Assembly: GCF_009017275.1 (NCBI RefSeq) | Contig: NZ_WBZC01000002.1 | Coordinates: 19,492 to 83,491, forward strand | Direction: 5' to 3' | Source of the DNA: Alkaliphilus pronyensis | GTDB lineage: Bacteria; Bacillota; Clostridia; Peptostreptococcales; Natronincolaceae | Length of the DNA: 64,000 nt | Shown: positions 55,128 to 64,000 of the stretch, in pieces | Layout of the letters: every line of letters starts with the position of its first letter | Numbering within the stretch: position 1 is the stretch's first letter | Made by a program: the position numbers and the translations under genes | Notes under the pieces: model-generated | The model's input: the letters and a program-made list of their open reading frames with translations, nothing else | What the model was told of the DNA's origin: nothing | Database searches by the model: none

Positions 55128-56162
55128 TTACCCGTTGGCCTTTCTGCTGCTTTTTTCCATCAATCCAACTCTTAATGCACCCAACAGCACTATTAAACCA
55201 ATGGATACTATAACGAGATAGGCAGTATTGCTGCTGGTATCTGATATAAATACAGCACTGCCCCCCAGCACCATGCTAATAAAGTACAGCACTAAAACAG
55301 TTTGCTTTTGACTCAAACCATATTCTATAAGCCTATGATGAAGATGACCCTTATCGGCCTCCATTATAGGTCTTTTATTAATCAGTCTTCTAACTATTGC
55401 AAAGGCAGTATCAAACACTGGCACTCCTAGGGCTAAAACTGGAATTGCAACAGCAATGGTGGTTGCACTTTTTATTACCCCTTCAATTGATATAGTTGCC
55501 AGTAAAAAGCCGATTAGTAAGGCTCCAGTATCCCCCATAAATATTTTTGCTGGATTAAAATTATAGGGTAGGAATCCAGCAGACCCACCTGCAAGGATAA
55601 ATAAAAGTATAGCTACTTCTTGCCGTCCGTGGGTAAATGCAATATACCCCAGTGTAACAGCTGCTATAATTGATACTCCAGCAGCTAATCCATCTAAACC
55701 ATCAATAAGATTTACTGCATTTGTAATACCTATAATCCAGATAATTGTAACTATATAGCTATATTTACCGAATTGGAGCCATTCACCCAATATAGGTACA
55801 TGAATGTATTCAATTTTAATGCCACAATACATAACTACAGCTGCTGCCAATAACTGAACAATTAACTTGTATTTTGCAGAAATTTGCTTTACATCGTCAA
55901 TAATTCCTATAGCAGTAATCATTGTTGCTCCAATAAGTATTCCTTTAAAGCTTTTATCTATTGGCACAGTTATTAATGCTGTTATAGCAAAGGCTAAAAA
56001 TATTGCTAAGCCACCCATTCTTGGAATAGGGTGGGTATGTACCCTTCTGTTGTCCTTTGGAACATCTACTGCACCAATTTTATAGGCAAGCTTTTTAGCA
56101 TATGGAGTTAATATATATGAAATCATTAGGGCAAAGAAAAAAGCCATGAATAAGTTTACCAT
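55128..56162 (-). CDS. tagO: undecaprenyl-phosphate GlcNAc-1-phosphate transferase
   Basis: Membrane enzyme (GT4/MraY-like, WecA/TagO) that starts wall teichoic acid or other polymer synthesis on undecaprenyl phosphate, about 344 residues and ten helices. It has the GIIDDVKQ site, NLIDGLDGLAAG, MGDTGALLIGFLL and the HLHHRLIEYGLS loop. The start is ATG 56162 after AAAGGAGTGG; a GTG nine codons upstream lacks a good ribosome site. wecB downstream would supply UDP-ManNAc. Confidence 0.92.
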   Translation of the reverse strand: MVNLFMAFFFALMISYILTPYAKKLAYKIGAVDVPKDNRRVHTHPIPRMGGLAIFLAFAITALITVPIDKSFKGILIGATMITAIGIIDDVKQISAKYKLIVQLLAAAVVMYCGIKIEYIHVPILGEWLQFGKYSYIVTIIWIIGITNAVNLIDGLDGLAAGVSIIAAVTLGYIAFTHGRQEVAILLFILAGGSAGFLPYNFNPAKIFMGDTGALLIGFLLATISIEGVIKSATTIAVAIPVLALGVPVFDTAFAIVRRLINKRPIMEADKGHLHHRLIEYGLSQKQTVLVLYFISMVLGGSAVFISDTSSNTAYLVIVSIGLIVLLGALRVGLMEKSSRKANG

Positions 56163-56244
56163 TGTTCCACTCCTTTGTGTAGAAATCACCTAAGCATAAT
56201 GTTACACTATTATTTTTTAACTTTCAATGTTTCAAAATCCCTAA

Positions 56245-56685
56245 TTAATCGATTTTTTCCATTTGAATTCCTGCTTCCAACAGCATTGCCTCAGAGAATT
56301 GGTCGGGGTATTTTCCCTTCAACACAACCCTCTCAATTCCAGCATTAATTAGAATTTTTGTACATAATATACATGGTTGCAATGTTACATATAATGTACT
56401 GCCTTTTATTTCTACTCCGTAATAGGCTGCTTGTATAATAGTATTCTGCTCTGCATGAATACCTCTACATAGCTCGTGTCTTTCCCCCGAGGGAATATTA
56501 AGCTTGTCCCTTAAGCATCCAACTTCACTACAATGCTTAAGACCACTTGGAGCCCCGTTGTATCCACTGGCCAATACACGTTTATTCTTTACAATAACAG
56601 CCCCCACCTGCCTTCTAACACAGGTAGACCTGCTTTTTACTACTTCTGCCATTTCCATAAAGTATTCGTCCCACGAAGGACGCAT
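56245..56685 (-). CDS. comEB: deoxycytidylate deaminase
   Basis: Zinc enzyme that converts dCMP to dUMP for thymidylate synthesis, about 146 residues. Zinc ligands and catalytic Glu are in IHAEQNTII and LQPCILCTK. The N-terminus has [22 protein letters not shown] at 56685 follows GGGAGGAG; a TTG five codons upstream is less likely. Despite the comE name it need not act in competence. Confidence 0.93.
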   Translation of the reverse strand: MRPSWDEYFMEMAEVVKSRSTCVRRQVGAVIVKNKRVLASGYNGAPSGLKHCSEVGCLRDKLNIPSGERHELCRGIHAEQNTIIQAAYYGVEIKGSTLYVTLQPCILCTKILINAGIERVVLKGKYPDQFSEAMLLEAGIQMEKID

Positions 56686-56810
56686 ATAATCTCCTCCCAA
56701 TCGGGCATAGGGGTAACCCCTTCAATATTTTCCTACTTCAATATTGTATCACATTTTACTGAAAATATTGGTATTGTAATTAAAACTTAATATTCCTAAA
56801 TATACCTTAT

Positions 56811-57440
56811 TTACTTGGTTCCAAACAACCTGTCTCCAGCATCACCTAAGCCAGGTACAATGTAGGCATTCTCGTCCAGTTTTTCATCAACCGATGCTAC
56901 ATAAATATCCACATCTTCATGGTGATCCTGCACTACTTTAATTCCCTCTGGAGATGCAATTATACATGCAAGTTTAATGTTTGATGCACCTTTATCCTTT
57001 AGAAACTTTATTGCCGCCATTGCCGAGCCACCGGTTGCTAGCATAGGGTCTAGTACAATCAAGTCTCTCTCTTCTACATCTGTGGGGAGTTTACAATAAT
57101 ACTCAACAGGCTCAAGTGTTACAGGATCTCTGTATAGACCTACATGACCTACCTTTGCTGCAGGTATCAGCTGTAGAACTCCATCAACCATGCCAAGCCC
57201 TGCCCTTAATATGGGTATTATACCCAGCTTTTTACCAGATAGAGATTTTGATTTAGTTACACATAGTGGTGTTTCTACCTCTACCTCCTGCAACGGAAGA
57301 TCTCTTGTAATTTCATATCCTATAAGCATAGACATTTCCTTAACAATTTCTCTAAAATCCTTTGACCCTGTATTTTTATCTCTTATCAAGGTTAACTTAT
57401 GTTGAATTAAAGGATGATCAATAACTATTAATTTACCCAT
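56811..57440 (-). CDS. upp: uracil phosphoribosyltransferase
   Basis: Salvages uracil with PRPP to UMP, 209 residues. The PRPP loop is [19 protein letters not shown]. The uracil site is [16 protein letters not shown], and [18 protein letters not shown] is the central motif. B. subtilis also has upp close to rpiB and the atp operon. Confidence 0.97.
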   Translation of the reverse strand: MGKLIVIDHPLIQHKLTLIRDKNTGSKDFREIVKEMSMLIGYEITRDLPLQEVEVETPLCVTKSKSLSGKKLGIIPILRAGLGMVDGVLQLIPAAKVGHVGLYRDPVTLEPVEYYCKLPTDVEERDLIVLDPMLATGGSAMAAIKFLKDKGASNIKLACIIASPEGIKVVQDHHEDVDIYVASVDEKLDENAYIVPGLGDAGDRLFGTK

Positions 57441-57477
57441 ATAAACTCCTCCTCAGTATTTAATTAAAAGAACCAAA

Positions 57478-57600
57478 ACCTTACAGAAGGTAATGTTGAG
57501 TGTTGAGTTGTTGTTGAATTTTGCTTTAGCAAATTTCTTCATTAATTACTCATTATTAATTGCTCATTACTAATTACTTATTATTAACTACTCATTACTC
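57478..57600. repeat. heptamer patches and small hairpin between upp and rpiB
   Basis: TAATGTTGAGTGTTGAG units, an imperfect hairpin GAATTTTGCT/AGCAAATTTC near 57513-57538, then TTACTCATTATTAATTGCTC-type units that run into the end of rpiB. No gene is seen. Confidence 0.6.
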
Positions 57601-58053
57601 ATTGCCTTTACAGTATTTCTTTTCTATTTGACTAATTAAATCTACTCTTCTGCTGTGTCGTCCACCTTCAAATTCTGTGCTTAGCCAAGTATCTAGGATT
57701 TCTAATGCTAAGCCTTGCCCTAAAACTCTACCCCCAAGGGCTAAAACATTTGTATCGTTATGCTGACGTGTGGCCTTCGCACTAAAACAATCACTGACCA
57801 GTGCACATCTAATTCCTGGCACCTTATTTGCAGCAATAGAAATTCCTATGCCTGTTCCACATATCAATACACCTCTATCATAGTCACCATTAGCTACTGC
57901 CTCTGCAACTGCAAGTGCAAAATCAGGATAGTCACAGGAATCTGTAGTATTAGTTCCAAAATCCTTCAGCTTTATGGCTTTCCCCTGAAGATGTTTTTTT
58001 ATTATTTTCTTTAGCTCATATCCGCCATGATCACTACCGATTGCAATCTTCAC
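57595..58053 (-). CDS. rpiB: ribose-5-phosphate isomerase B
   Basis: Interconverts ribose 5-phosphate and ribulose 5-phosphate, 152 residues. It has IAIGSDHGGYELK, the active-site Cys in ICGTGIGISIAANK and the anion loop TRQHNDTNVLALGGR. It belongs to the upp-rpiB-ywlE-tsaC group seen in other Firmicutes. Confidence 0.95.
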   Translation of the reverse strand: MKIAIGSDHGGYELKKIIKKHLQGKAIKLKDFGTNTTDSCDYPDFALAVAEAVANGDYDRGVLICGTGIGISIAANKVPGIRCALVSDCFSAKATRQHNDTNVLALGGRVLGQGLALEILDTWLSTEFEGGRHSRRVDLISQIEKKYCKGNE

Positions 58054-58129
58054 CTAAACATCTCCCTTCAAAAAATCTCAAACCTATGTATTATTCTACT
58101 TGATTGAAGTTTATCCTGCAATTAATTTC

Positions 58130-58828
58130 TTATTTTTTTATTTTTTGTATGATTTTTTCTAGGCTTTCCTTTATTTCATGAGCACTTTTTCTATATTCAT
58201 CTATTGGCTGACCAAATGGATCAGCTATTTCCAGATCAGGTATTCTTGCTTTTAACTGTATTATTCTTTCTTCTAGTTTCTCGATTGTGTCTCTAAATTC
58301 TTCCTCTAATTGGTTCACATCGTCATCAATCCTATGCAATTCCTTTAAAAGATCTTCCCTTTTGTTTTTTAATTCATTTAGCTTTTTTATATTATCATTT
58401 ATAAATATTTTCTTTTTTTCATTTATACTCTTATATATCTCATCCATTTCATCTAAAAGAGCCTCAATACTTTCACCTGTGTAGGCGTATTCCTTTAATG
58501 TAAATACTTTACCTTCGGCTTTAGGGGATATGCTTAAAACCTTAGCCTTGTGATTAGATGTCATAGTTAATACTAGATCTGCTTCATCTATCATTTTTTT
58601 AGACAGATATTTTGATTTATGGTCTTCTATATTAATCCCCAGCTCCTTCATTGTTTCTCTTGCTTGAAATGACGCTTTGTCTCCATCAATGGCACCTGTT
58701 CCAGCTGACATTACTTCAATATCAGTTCTATTCTCTTTTTTCAGTATTTCTTTAAATAATGCCTCTGCCATACTGCTTCTACATGTATTTCCTGTACAAA
58801 CAAAAAGTATTTTTTTCACTTGCCTCAT
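58130..58828 (-). CDS. ywlE: low-molecular-weight protein (arginine) phosphatase with coiled-coil insertion
   Basis: Homologue of YwlE, which removes phosphate from phosphoarginine in proteins. The P-loop VCTGNTCRSSMAEALF has the CX5R signature (Cys11-Arg17) with the Thr of the arginine-specific group, and the acid Asp is at Asp203 in ADPFGQPIDEY. It has 232 residues against about 150 for YwlE. The extra 80 residues (about 119-198) are a charged coiled coil placed just before the acid loop. The insertion may mediate binding or dimerisation. It is coupled by a 4-base overlap to tsaC. Confidence 0.85.
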   Translation of the reverse strand: MRQVKKILFVCTGNTCRSSMAEALFKEILKKENRTDIEVMSAGTGAIDGDKASFQARETMKELGINIEDHKSKYLSKKMIDEADLVLTMTSNHKAKVLSISPKAEGKVFTLKEYAYTGESIEALLDEMDEIYKSINEKKKIFINDNIKKLNELKNKREDLLKELHRIDDDVNQLEEEFRDTIEKLEERIIQLKARIPDLEIADPFGQPIDEYRKSAHEIKESLEKIIQKIKK

Positions 58829-59880
58829 CTCCCTAAATCTTCGATTCTATATGCCGCAGCCTTTGCTAATCTGTTCATTATAGCTTGTCCAAGTTCTATT
58901 TCTTCGATAGCCTCTGCCAATATGATATGGGCATTGGTTTCATCAAAATCCCTTAACACTGAAAAAAGCTGTGAAGCAATTATCCTCATATTTTTTTTAC
59001 TGCCCACTGATTTTATTATTCCTGTATTATAATAAACTTCAGTTTCATTGGTGCATATAATTCCAACGGTCTTCCCTTCTGCCGCTAGTTCATTTGCCCT
59101 CCTATTAATTTCACTAATAACCTTCTGCTCTGCTCCTTTATAAATTATTATATCTGCCTTAGGAGCATAATGTGTATACTTCATACCAGGAGATTTTGGA
59201 GCTCTATTGTTTTCAGGGTGAATTATAGAAATATCGGCATCTATTTTACCAAATACCTTTTCAAGCATTTCCTTTGTAACCCCACCTGGTCTTAAAATAG
59301 TAGGTACTTCTACTGTCAAATCAAGTACAGTTGATTCAAGCCCTACATTACAATCTCCTGCCACTACTATAGCATCTACTCTTCCCATTAGATCATTTAT
59401 TACGTGGCTCCCCTTTGTGGGGCTTGGTTTTCCTGAAAGATTAGCACTTGGTGCAGCTACTGGTACCTTTGCTTTGTCTATAATCATTTTAGCTATGGGA
59501 TGACTTGGGTATCTTATTGCTACTGTATCTAAGCCTCCAGTTACAATGTCTGGTACTAGATTGCTTTTATTAAACACTAAGGTTAAGGGACCAGGCCAAA
59601 AGCTTTCCATAGCCATTATTGCTGTATTGGATATATCCTTAACAAGTGGCTTAACATCCTGTAAATTTGAGATATGAATTATTAGAGGGTTATCGGATGG
59701 TCTCCCCTTTGCATAATAAATCTTTTTAACGGCTTCTTCATTAAGGGCATTTGCACCTAAGCCATATACGGTTTCTGTTGGAAACGCAACTGTTCCCCCC
59801 TGGTTCAATATTCTTCCACAGCGTTGGATTTTACCTTCATCTATATTATTAATGTCTATTTCTATAATTATCGTTTCCAT
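58825..59880 (-). CDS. tsaC: threonylcarbamoyl-AMP synthase
   Basis: Makes threonylcarbamoyl-adenylate for the t6A37 modification of tRNA. It is a two-domain Sua5/YwlC form of about 351 residues. The YrdC domain has the GGTVAFPTETVYGLGANA start, KGRPSDNPLIIHI and SANLSGKPSPT. The C-terminal Sua5 domain starts near SPGMKYTHYAPKADI. ATG at 59880 overlaps the PBP stop (TGATG); a TTG one codon earlier is also possible. Confidence 0.93.
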   Translation of the reverse strand: METIIIEIDINNIDEGKIQRCGRILNQGGTVAFPTETVYGLGANALNEEAVKKIYYAKGRPSDNPLIIHISNLQDVKPLVKDISNTAIMAMESFWPGPLTLVFNKSNLVPDIVTGGLDTVAIRYPSHPIAKMIIDKAKVPVAAPSANLSGKPSPTKGSHVINDLMGRVDAIVVAGDCNVGLESTVLDLTVEVPTILRPGGVTKEMLEKVFGKIDADISIIHPENNRAPKSPGMKYTHYAPKADIIIYKGAEQKVISEINRRANELAAEGKTVGIICTNETEVYYNTGIIKSVGSKKNMRIIASQLFSVLRDFDETNAHIILAEAIEEIELGQAIMNRLAKAAAYRIEDLGR

Positions 59881-61286
59881 CAATCTAATACACCCCTTTT
59901 TAATGCTTCTATAATCATGTCTCGTGCAATTGGTGCAGCTACGGCACCACCTGTTACTCCTTCATTTTCAAGTAAAACAGCAATTGCTATCTTAGGCTCT
60001 TCTACAGGTGCAAAGGCAATGAACCATGCATGGTTTTTACCCTGAGGGTTTTCAGCAGTACCAGTTTTACCGGCAACACTTATTCCAGCAATTTCTGCAT
60101 TTTTCCCTGTTCCATCCTCAACAACAGCCTTCATCATCAGCTTAACTGTATTGGCATCCTCCTCTGATATGATAGATTCTTGATTAGTTGAAATTTCTTT
60201 TATAATTCTACCCTCTGAAGTCGTTATTTCCTTAATGATTCTAGGAGATGGCATATATCCATCATTAGCTATGGTTGAGGCAACCAATGCCATATGAATT
60301 GGTGTTACCAATAGTCGCCCTTGTCCAATAGCAACGGCTGCCAGTTCTGTCTTTGTCATTTCCTTAGTATAGGGAAATCTGCTTTTTTGTATGTTAAAGT
60401 CTGAATTAATGTCTTCTTCCAGCTTAAATCTTTTGGATATTCCTCTTATCCTATCATCTCCAAGCTCTACAGCCATTCTAGCATAATTAGTGTTGCAGGA
60501 TACCATAAGTGAACCCCATAATTCAAGTGGTCCATGGCCCCTTCCACCTAAATCCGTTAGGTTATAGCCATCTATATTAATACTGCCCTCGCAAACATAA
60601 TTTGTATCAATATTTCCATCCTCCAACACTGCAGTGGTTATTATTACTTTATATGTAGAGCCTGGGGGATACAAGCCAGATGTTCCTCTATTTAGTAAAG
60701 GGCTAAGTGGATCATCCACAAGACCTGTCCATTCCTCAACTAAATTATTGGGATTAAAATCTGGTTTGCTTACTAATGCTAAAACCTCGCCTGTTGATGG
60801 CTCTAATGCAACAATGGAGCCAACCTTCCATCTAAGCAGCTCTTCTGCTTTTTGCTGTAGGCTATGGTTAAGTGTCAAATAAATATGATTTCCTTTGTGC
60901 CTATCTCCAGTTATTGTATCTCTTATTTTGTCAATTACACCCTCTGAATTATAGCCTAATAAATCATTATTGTATTGGGCCTCAATTCCAGATCTTCCAT
61001 ATTGTCTATGGCTATAGCCTACAATGTGGCTATACAATCGGTTCTGGGGGTATTTTCGATAAATTACATCATTTTCAATTACTGATTCCGCTAAAACCAC
61101 TCCATTTCTATCATAAATGTTTCCACGTAAGGTTTGCTCTTCCCGTTGCCATAGCCTTTTATTATAGGTATTATTTACTATGGTTTGTGCCCTAAAAGCT
61201 TGAAAATATGTGAGATAAACGATTAAGCTGAGAAACAGCATACAGGTAAATATAATTAAATGAATTGTTTTTCTGTGGCTACTCAA
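59880..61286 (-). CDS. class B [17 protein letters not shown] protein (transpeptidase)
   Basis: Membrane-anchored transpeptidase of 468 residues, PbpA/FtsI-like, cross-linking peptidoglycan. It has an N-terminal membrane segment (about 8-28), the RGNIYDRNG pedestal motif, catalytic Ser210 in GSTYK, SCN in MVSCNTNYAR and the AGKTGTAENP KTG motif. It overlaps ftsW/rodA by 8 bases; such SEDS-PBP pairs act together. It lacks PASTA domains. Whether it serves division, elongation or spores is unknown. Confidence 0.92.
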   Translation of the reverse strand: MSSHRKTIHLIIFTCMLFLSLIVYLTYFQAFRAQTIVNNTYNKRLWQREEQTLRGNIYDRNGVVLAESVIENDVIYRKYPQNRLYSHIVGYSHRQYGRSGIEAQYNNDLLGYNSEGVIDKIRDTITGDRHKGNHIYLTLNHSLQQKAEELLRWKVGSIVALEPSTGEVLALVSKPDFNPNNLVEEWTGLVDDPLSPLLNRGTSGLYPPGSTYKVIITTAVLEDGNIDTNYVCEGSINIDGYNLTDLGGRGHGPLELWGSLMVSCNTNYARMAVELGDDRIRGISKRFKLEEDINSDFNIQKSRFPYTKEMTKTELAAVAIGQGRLLVTPIHMALVASTIANDGYMPSPRIIKEITTSEGRIIKEISTNQESIISEEDANTVKLMMKAVVEDGTGKNAEIAGISVAGKTGTAENPQGKNHAWFIAFAPVEEPKIAIAVLLENEGVTGGAVAAPIARDMIIEALKRGVLD

Positions 61287-62511
61287 TTTCTACAACTTCC
61301 TCTCCTGTAAGAGATTTTTTTGATAAGGCCTGTAAAATCCCAAATGCAATAAAGGCCGACACAATAGAGCTACCTCCATAGCTAATAAAAGGAAGGGTGA
61401 TACCAGTTAAAGGTATTAGCTTAATGACTCCTCCAATTATAATAAATGTTTGATAACTATATATCAAGGTTATACTTAGGGCGACAATTCTGTAAAAGGT
61501 ATCTTTAATCATTAGTGTAATTTTAAAGCCCCTATATACCAAAATAAAATATAGTAGTATCACTGCTATTCCACCAAATATACCCATCTCTTCACATATG
61601 GCTGAAAAAATAAAATCAGTGTGTACCTCTGGTATATAATCAGGACTTCCTAATCCTATACCTGTACCAAAAAAGCCACCTGATGCTATTGCGAATAATG
61701 ATTGTGTAATTTGATACCCTCTTCCTGCTATGTCTGCCCATGGATTTAACCACGCCTCAAAACGAACTCTTATATGGGTCATGGTAAAATAACTGAGTAT
61801 ACCAATAAGCATCGAGGCTCCAATATTATAAAAAAGTAGTCTTCTGCTTGTGTGATATATATAAAAAATGCTGATAAAAACACCATAAAAAAGCATAGCC
61901 ATACCCAAATCCCGCTGTAGTACTAGAAATAATATATGCAAATAAACAAGGCCTAAAAAAACATATACATTCTTAAGCTTTTCTGGATATTTAAAATAGC
62001 TGGCAATAAAAAAAACATATAATAGCTTTATTCCCTCTGCAGGCTGAAATGTGAAGTCTCCTATTTTAATCCAATTATTGGCCCCTTTTATTGTTGATCC
62101 GAATAAAAAGGTAACTATAAACAGTAGAATACCAACAGCTAAATATAAAAAAACATAGCTTTCCCACTTTTTTATCCAAGAGAATACTATATAGGATAAA
62201 AAGAAAAGTACAGTTCCTATAGTAAACCATATTACCTGTTGAAAGCCCAACTGGGGAACTAACCGATACAACATTACTATACCAATGCTAGTAAGAATTG
62301 ATATTATTAAATATATGTATTGATCCCCCATGTTTAGCTTTACTATTATAAGGTAGCAAATAACCATTATAGCTGTTAATACCCCACCAGAAGCTATAAC
62401 TCTATAGTCATCTAGTCCAAGGTATAATTGAGCAACAGTAAAGAAAAGTAAATTGAGTATTACTAGGATGTTGATTGGACTTCTAATTAGATATTTACCT
62501 ATAGTCGACAT
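61279..62511 (-). CDS. SEDS-family glycosyltransferase FtsW/RodA/SpoVE
   Basis: Lipid II polymerase with about ten membrane helices, 410 residues. Family regions are present: GANNWIKIGDFTFQPAEGIKL (in part), the QRDLGMAMLFYGVF acid site with Asp, the FGTGIGLGSPDYIPEVHTDF block (in part) and LPFISYGGSSIVSAF at the end. It forms a set with the FHA protein upstream and the PBP downstream, which are translationally close or overlapping. Confidence 0.92.
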   Translation of the reverse strand: MSTIGKYLIRSPINILVILNLLFFTVAQLYLGLDDYRVIASGGVLTAIMVICYLIIVKLNMGDQYIYLIISILTSIGIVMLYRLVPQLGFQQVIWFTIGTVLFFLSYIVFSWIKKWESYVFLYLAVGILLFIVTFLFGSTIKGANNWIKIGDFTFQPAEGIKLLYVFFIASYFKYPEKLKNVYVFLGLVYLHILFLVLQRDLGMAMLFYGVFISIFYIYHTSRRLLFYNIGASMLIGILSYFTMTHIRVRFEAWLNPWADIAGRGYQITQSLFAIASGGFFGTGIGLGSPDYIPEVHTDFIFSAICEEMGIFGGIAVILLYFILVYRGFKITLMIKDTFYRIVALSITLIYSYQTFIIIGGVIKLIPLTGITLPFISYGGSSIVSAFIAFGILQALSKKSLTGEEVVEIE

Positions 62512-62952
62512 CTATTCCACCTCTTTAACAAATATGAATTCAACCTGCCCTAGTCCAATTCTATCTCCCTCTTTTAATTCTACAACATCCTCAATTTGTG
62601 TATTATTTAAGTATGTCCCATTAACACTTCCAACATCTTCAATAAAGTATGAGCCTTCATCTAGTGTAATTTTTGCGTGATTTGTAGATATATATTTATC
62701 TGCCAACTGTATATCACTTTTATTGCCTCTACCTATAGTAGTAACTTCCCCTAGATCATAAAACTCGTGTACATTAAAATCGAGTCGGTCTTTTCTATTT
62801 ATAAGCTTTAAATAGGGGTTGTCTATGTTTCTTTTTCCCTGCTTATTAATGGCTTGTATATCAAGATATATAAGCTTTATAATACTATATATAAAATAGT
62901 ATATTAAAGCAATAAATACATATCTAACTATCCATGATATTATTTGATACAT
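62512..62952 (-). CDS. membrane-anchored FHA-domain protein
   Basis: Protein of 146 residues: a membrane segment at the N-terminus (IVRYVFIALIYYFIYSIIKLI) and a C-terminal FHA domain that binds phosphothreonine. The domain has VTTIGRGNKSDIQLADKYIS, NHAKI and VGSVNGTYLNNTQI. It lies immediately upstream of the SEDS-PBP pair, so it may link Ser/Thr kinase signals to wall synthesis. This is the same logic as in actinobacterial FhaB-rodA-pbpA clusters, and here an inference. Confidence 0.9.
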   Translation of the reverse strand: MYQIISWIVRYVFIALIYYFIYSIIKLIYLDIQAINKQGKRNIDNPYLKLINRKDRLDFNVHEFYDLGEVTTIGRGNKSDIQLADKYISTNHAKITLDEGSYFIEDVGSVNGTYLNNTQIEDVVELKEGDRIGLGQVEFIFVKEVE

Positions 62953-63036
62953 AGTTGTCCACCTACAGCTTTCATTTTATTGCCTGCTTATCACATTTAT
63001 ATTTTATACTAAAATCAACCAATTAAACAATGTAAT

Positions 63037-63774
63037 CTAAAACCTTTTTGCTATTAAAATCCCAAATATAAAGCCAATGATAGCAAAAAAAGTTGATATT
63101 TTACTATTATCCAGCTCTTTCCCCTTTGGTATTAGCTCTCCTAAGGTTATGAATAGCATAGTTCCTCCGGCAAAGGCTAAGCATGAACCAATCAGCCGAT
63201 AGGCATGTTCCCCAATGAAGGCACCAAATAAAGCTCCAGCTCCCATTGGTGCTCCAGCTATTAATGTAATCAAGAGGCATTTAAAGGAGGAATAGCCCCC
63301 CGCCCTCATTGGAGTTACCATAGCCAGTCCTTCAGGTATGTTATGAAGTGCAATTACTATAGCTAAACCTATTCCTAAGCCCTCTTGTGCAACAAAGCCT
63401 GAGCCTATTGCTAACCCTTCTGGGAAATTATGAAGGGCTATTCCTACTCCCAACAGAATACCTGTCTTTATATATCCTTGCCCACCATGGGCTTGAATAT
63501 AACGGAGCCTTGAAAGAAAGCTATCTAATAGTGCAGCACCAAAAGCACCGATACCCAACCCCAGCAATGCTTGAAGCATTCCACCCAGCATAAAAGCCTC
63601 GGGAACTAACTCAAATGTTACAATAGCTATCATCAATCCGCTTGATAAACCAATAATGCTACTCAGTAATCTTTTAGAAGGCCTCTTTAACAAAAAGGCG
63701 ATAGACCCTCCTAGCCCTGTACCAATAATACCCACCAGCAAACCAATTAAGGCTGTTCTAATAATGCTGCTCAA
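63037..63774 (-). CDS. ZIP-family metal transporter
   Basis: Membrane carrier of 245 residues with about eight helices for Zn2+, Fe2+ or another divalent metal. The two metal-site motifs are LHNFPEGLAIG and LHNIPEGLAM, with TFELVPEAF before them. It is of the prokaryotic ZupT-like kind. ZIP genes occur beside ywlC in several Clostridia, but no functional tie is known. Confidence 0.92.
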   Translation of the reverse strand: MSSIIRTALIGLLVGIIGTGLGGSIAFLLKRPSKRLLSSIIGLSSGLMIAIVTFELVPEAFMLGGMLQALLGLGIGAFGAALLDSFLSRLRYIQAHGGQGYIKTGILLGVGIALHNFPEGLAIGSGFVAQEGLGIGLAIVIALHNIPEGLAMVTPMRAGGYSSFKCLLITLIAGAPMGAGALFGAFIGEHAYRLIGSCLAFAGGTMLFITLGELIPKGKELDNSKISTFFAIIGFIFGILIAKRF

Positions 63775-63854
63775 TTACCTCTCTCCCCCCTAATATAATT
63801 GCTACCATATTATATATATTCCTTTTAGATTTTTTTAAGAATTCATTATAAAAT

Positions 63855-64000
63855 CTAAATAGAATAATCAAGTTGATACTGATTAGCAAAGGAGAACAGC
63901 TGTGATACAAATAATAAAGTAGGGTTCTCTCCGGATGAATCCATACTAAACAGCATAATAGAATCAGAACGAGTTTTTTTTGCCTTTTCTTTGCTTAAAG
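63855..64000 (-). CDS. C-terminus of an unidentified protein
   Basis: The last 48 codons of a minus-strand frame run in from the right edge and stop at 63855. The visible end is rich in Ser and Phe (SDSIMLFSMDSSGENPTLL, then LFSFANQYQLDYSI). No family is recognised. An 80-base AT-rich gap separates it from the ZIP gene. Confidence 0.5.
   Translation of the reverse strand, partial: LSKEKAKKTRSDSIMLFSMDSSGENPTLLFVSQLFSFANQYQLDYSI

Overview
This 64-kb window is an AT-rich chromosomal segment from a motile, endospore-forming, anaerobic-type Firmicute. The gene content and order (spoIIID-mbl-flhO-flhP, ywmB-murA-spoIID-spoIIQ, flgM-flgN-flgK-flgL-fliW-csrA-hag, a SAM-I riboswitch before metK, an 11-gene atp operon with two kinds of c subunit) fit an Alkaliphilus/Natronincola-like member of the Clostridia. 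This placement is inferred from synteny and protein character, not from a database search. Nearly all genes lie on the minus strand. No rRNA, tRNA or CRISPR array was seen.

Layout. (1) 1-11926: a surface-sugar cluster with an aldo/keto reductase fragment, an F420-hydrogenase-beta-like Fe-S protein, a polysaccharide pyruvyl transferase, two GT2 glycosyltransferases, UDP-glucose dehydrogenase, a UDP-glucuronate-decarboxylase-like enzyme, a CDP-glucose synthase and an 1136-residue GT2-TPR-GT2 protein. It lies directly downstream of flagellin and is a candidate flagellin-glycan locus. (2) 12060-18971: late flagellar genes. The flagellin leader shows a sigma-D promoter and two CsrA-like sites around a perfect palindrome, and csrA and fliW lie next door. 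(3) 18977-31542: comFC, recD2, metK with its riboswitch, a Spo0E-like protein, an AEC carrier, a 30-residue candidate membrane peptide, a GerMN lipoprotein, phosphohexomutase, murJ, an esterase and fabZ. (4) 31685-42431: rod-binding protein, flhP, flhO (with a sigma-D promoter), mbl, spoIIID, then spoIIQ, spoIID, murA and ywmB. (5) 42441-50194: a Na+-type F1Fo ATP synthase operon with a hybrid c-ring signature. (6) 50464-55127: wecB, then a small accessory island with a RAYT transposase, REP-like hairpins, two orphan membrane proteins and a phospholipase-A2-like protein. (7) 55128-64000: tagO, comEB, upp, rpiB, an arginine-phosphatase homologue with a coiled-coil insertion, tsaC, a PBP, FtsW/RodA, an FHA protein, a ZIP transporter and the end of one unidentified gene.

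Intergenic DNA is unusual. Many gaps hold short arrays with about a 7-bp period (TTCAACA, TTAACTC, TTTCACT, TTACTTA and TTACTCA types), often next to hairpins. One pair of sites shares a 55-bp block with only two differences. Separately, a dispersed element of about 125 bp occurs three times in full and once as a fragment. Its stems show compensatory base changes, so it may be an undescribed structured RNA or a non-autonomous element. The strongest leads for follow-up are this element, the c-subunit pair, the RAYT/REP set, the PLA2-like protein and the coiled-coil phosphatase.
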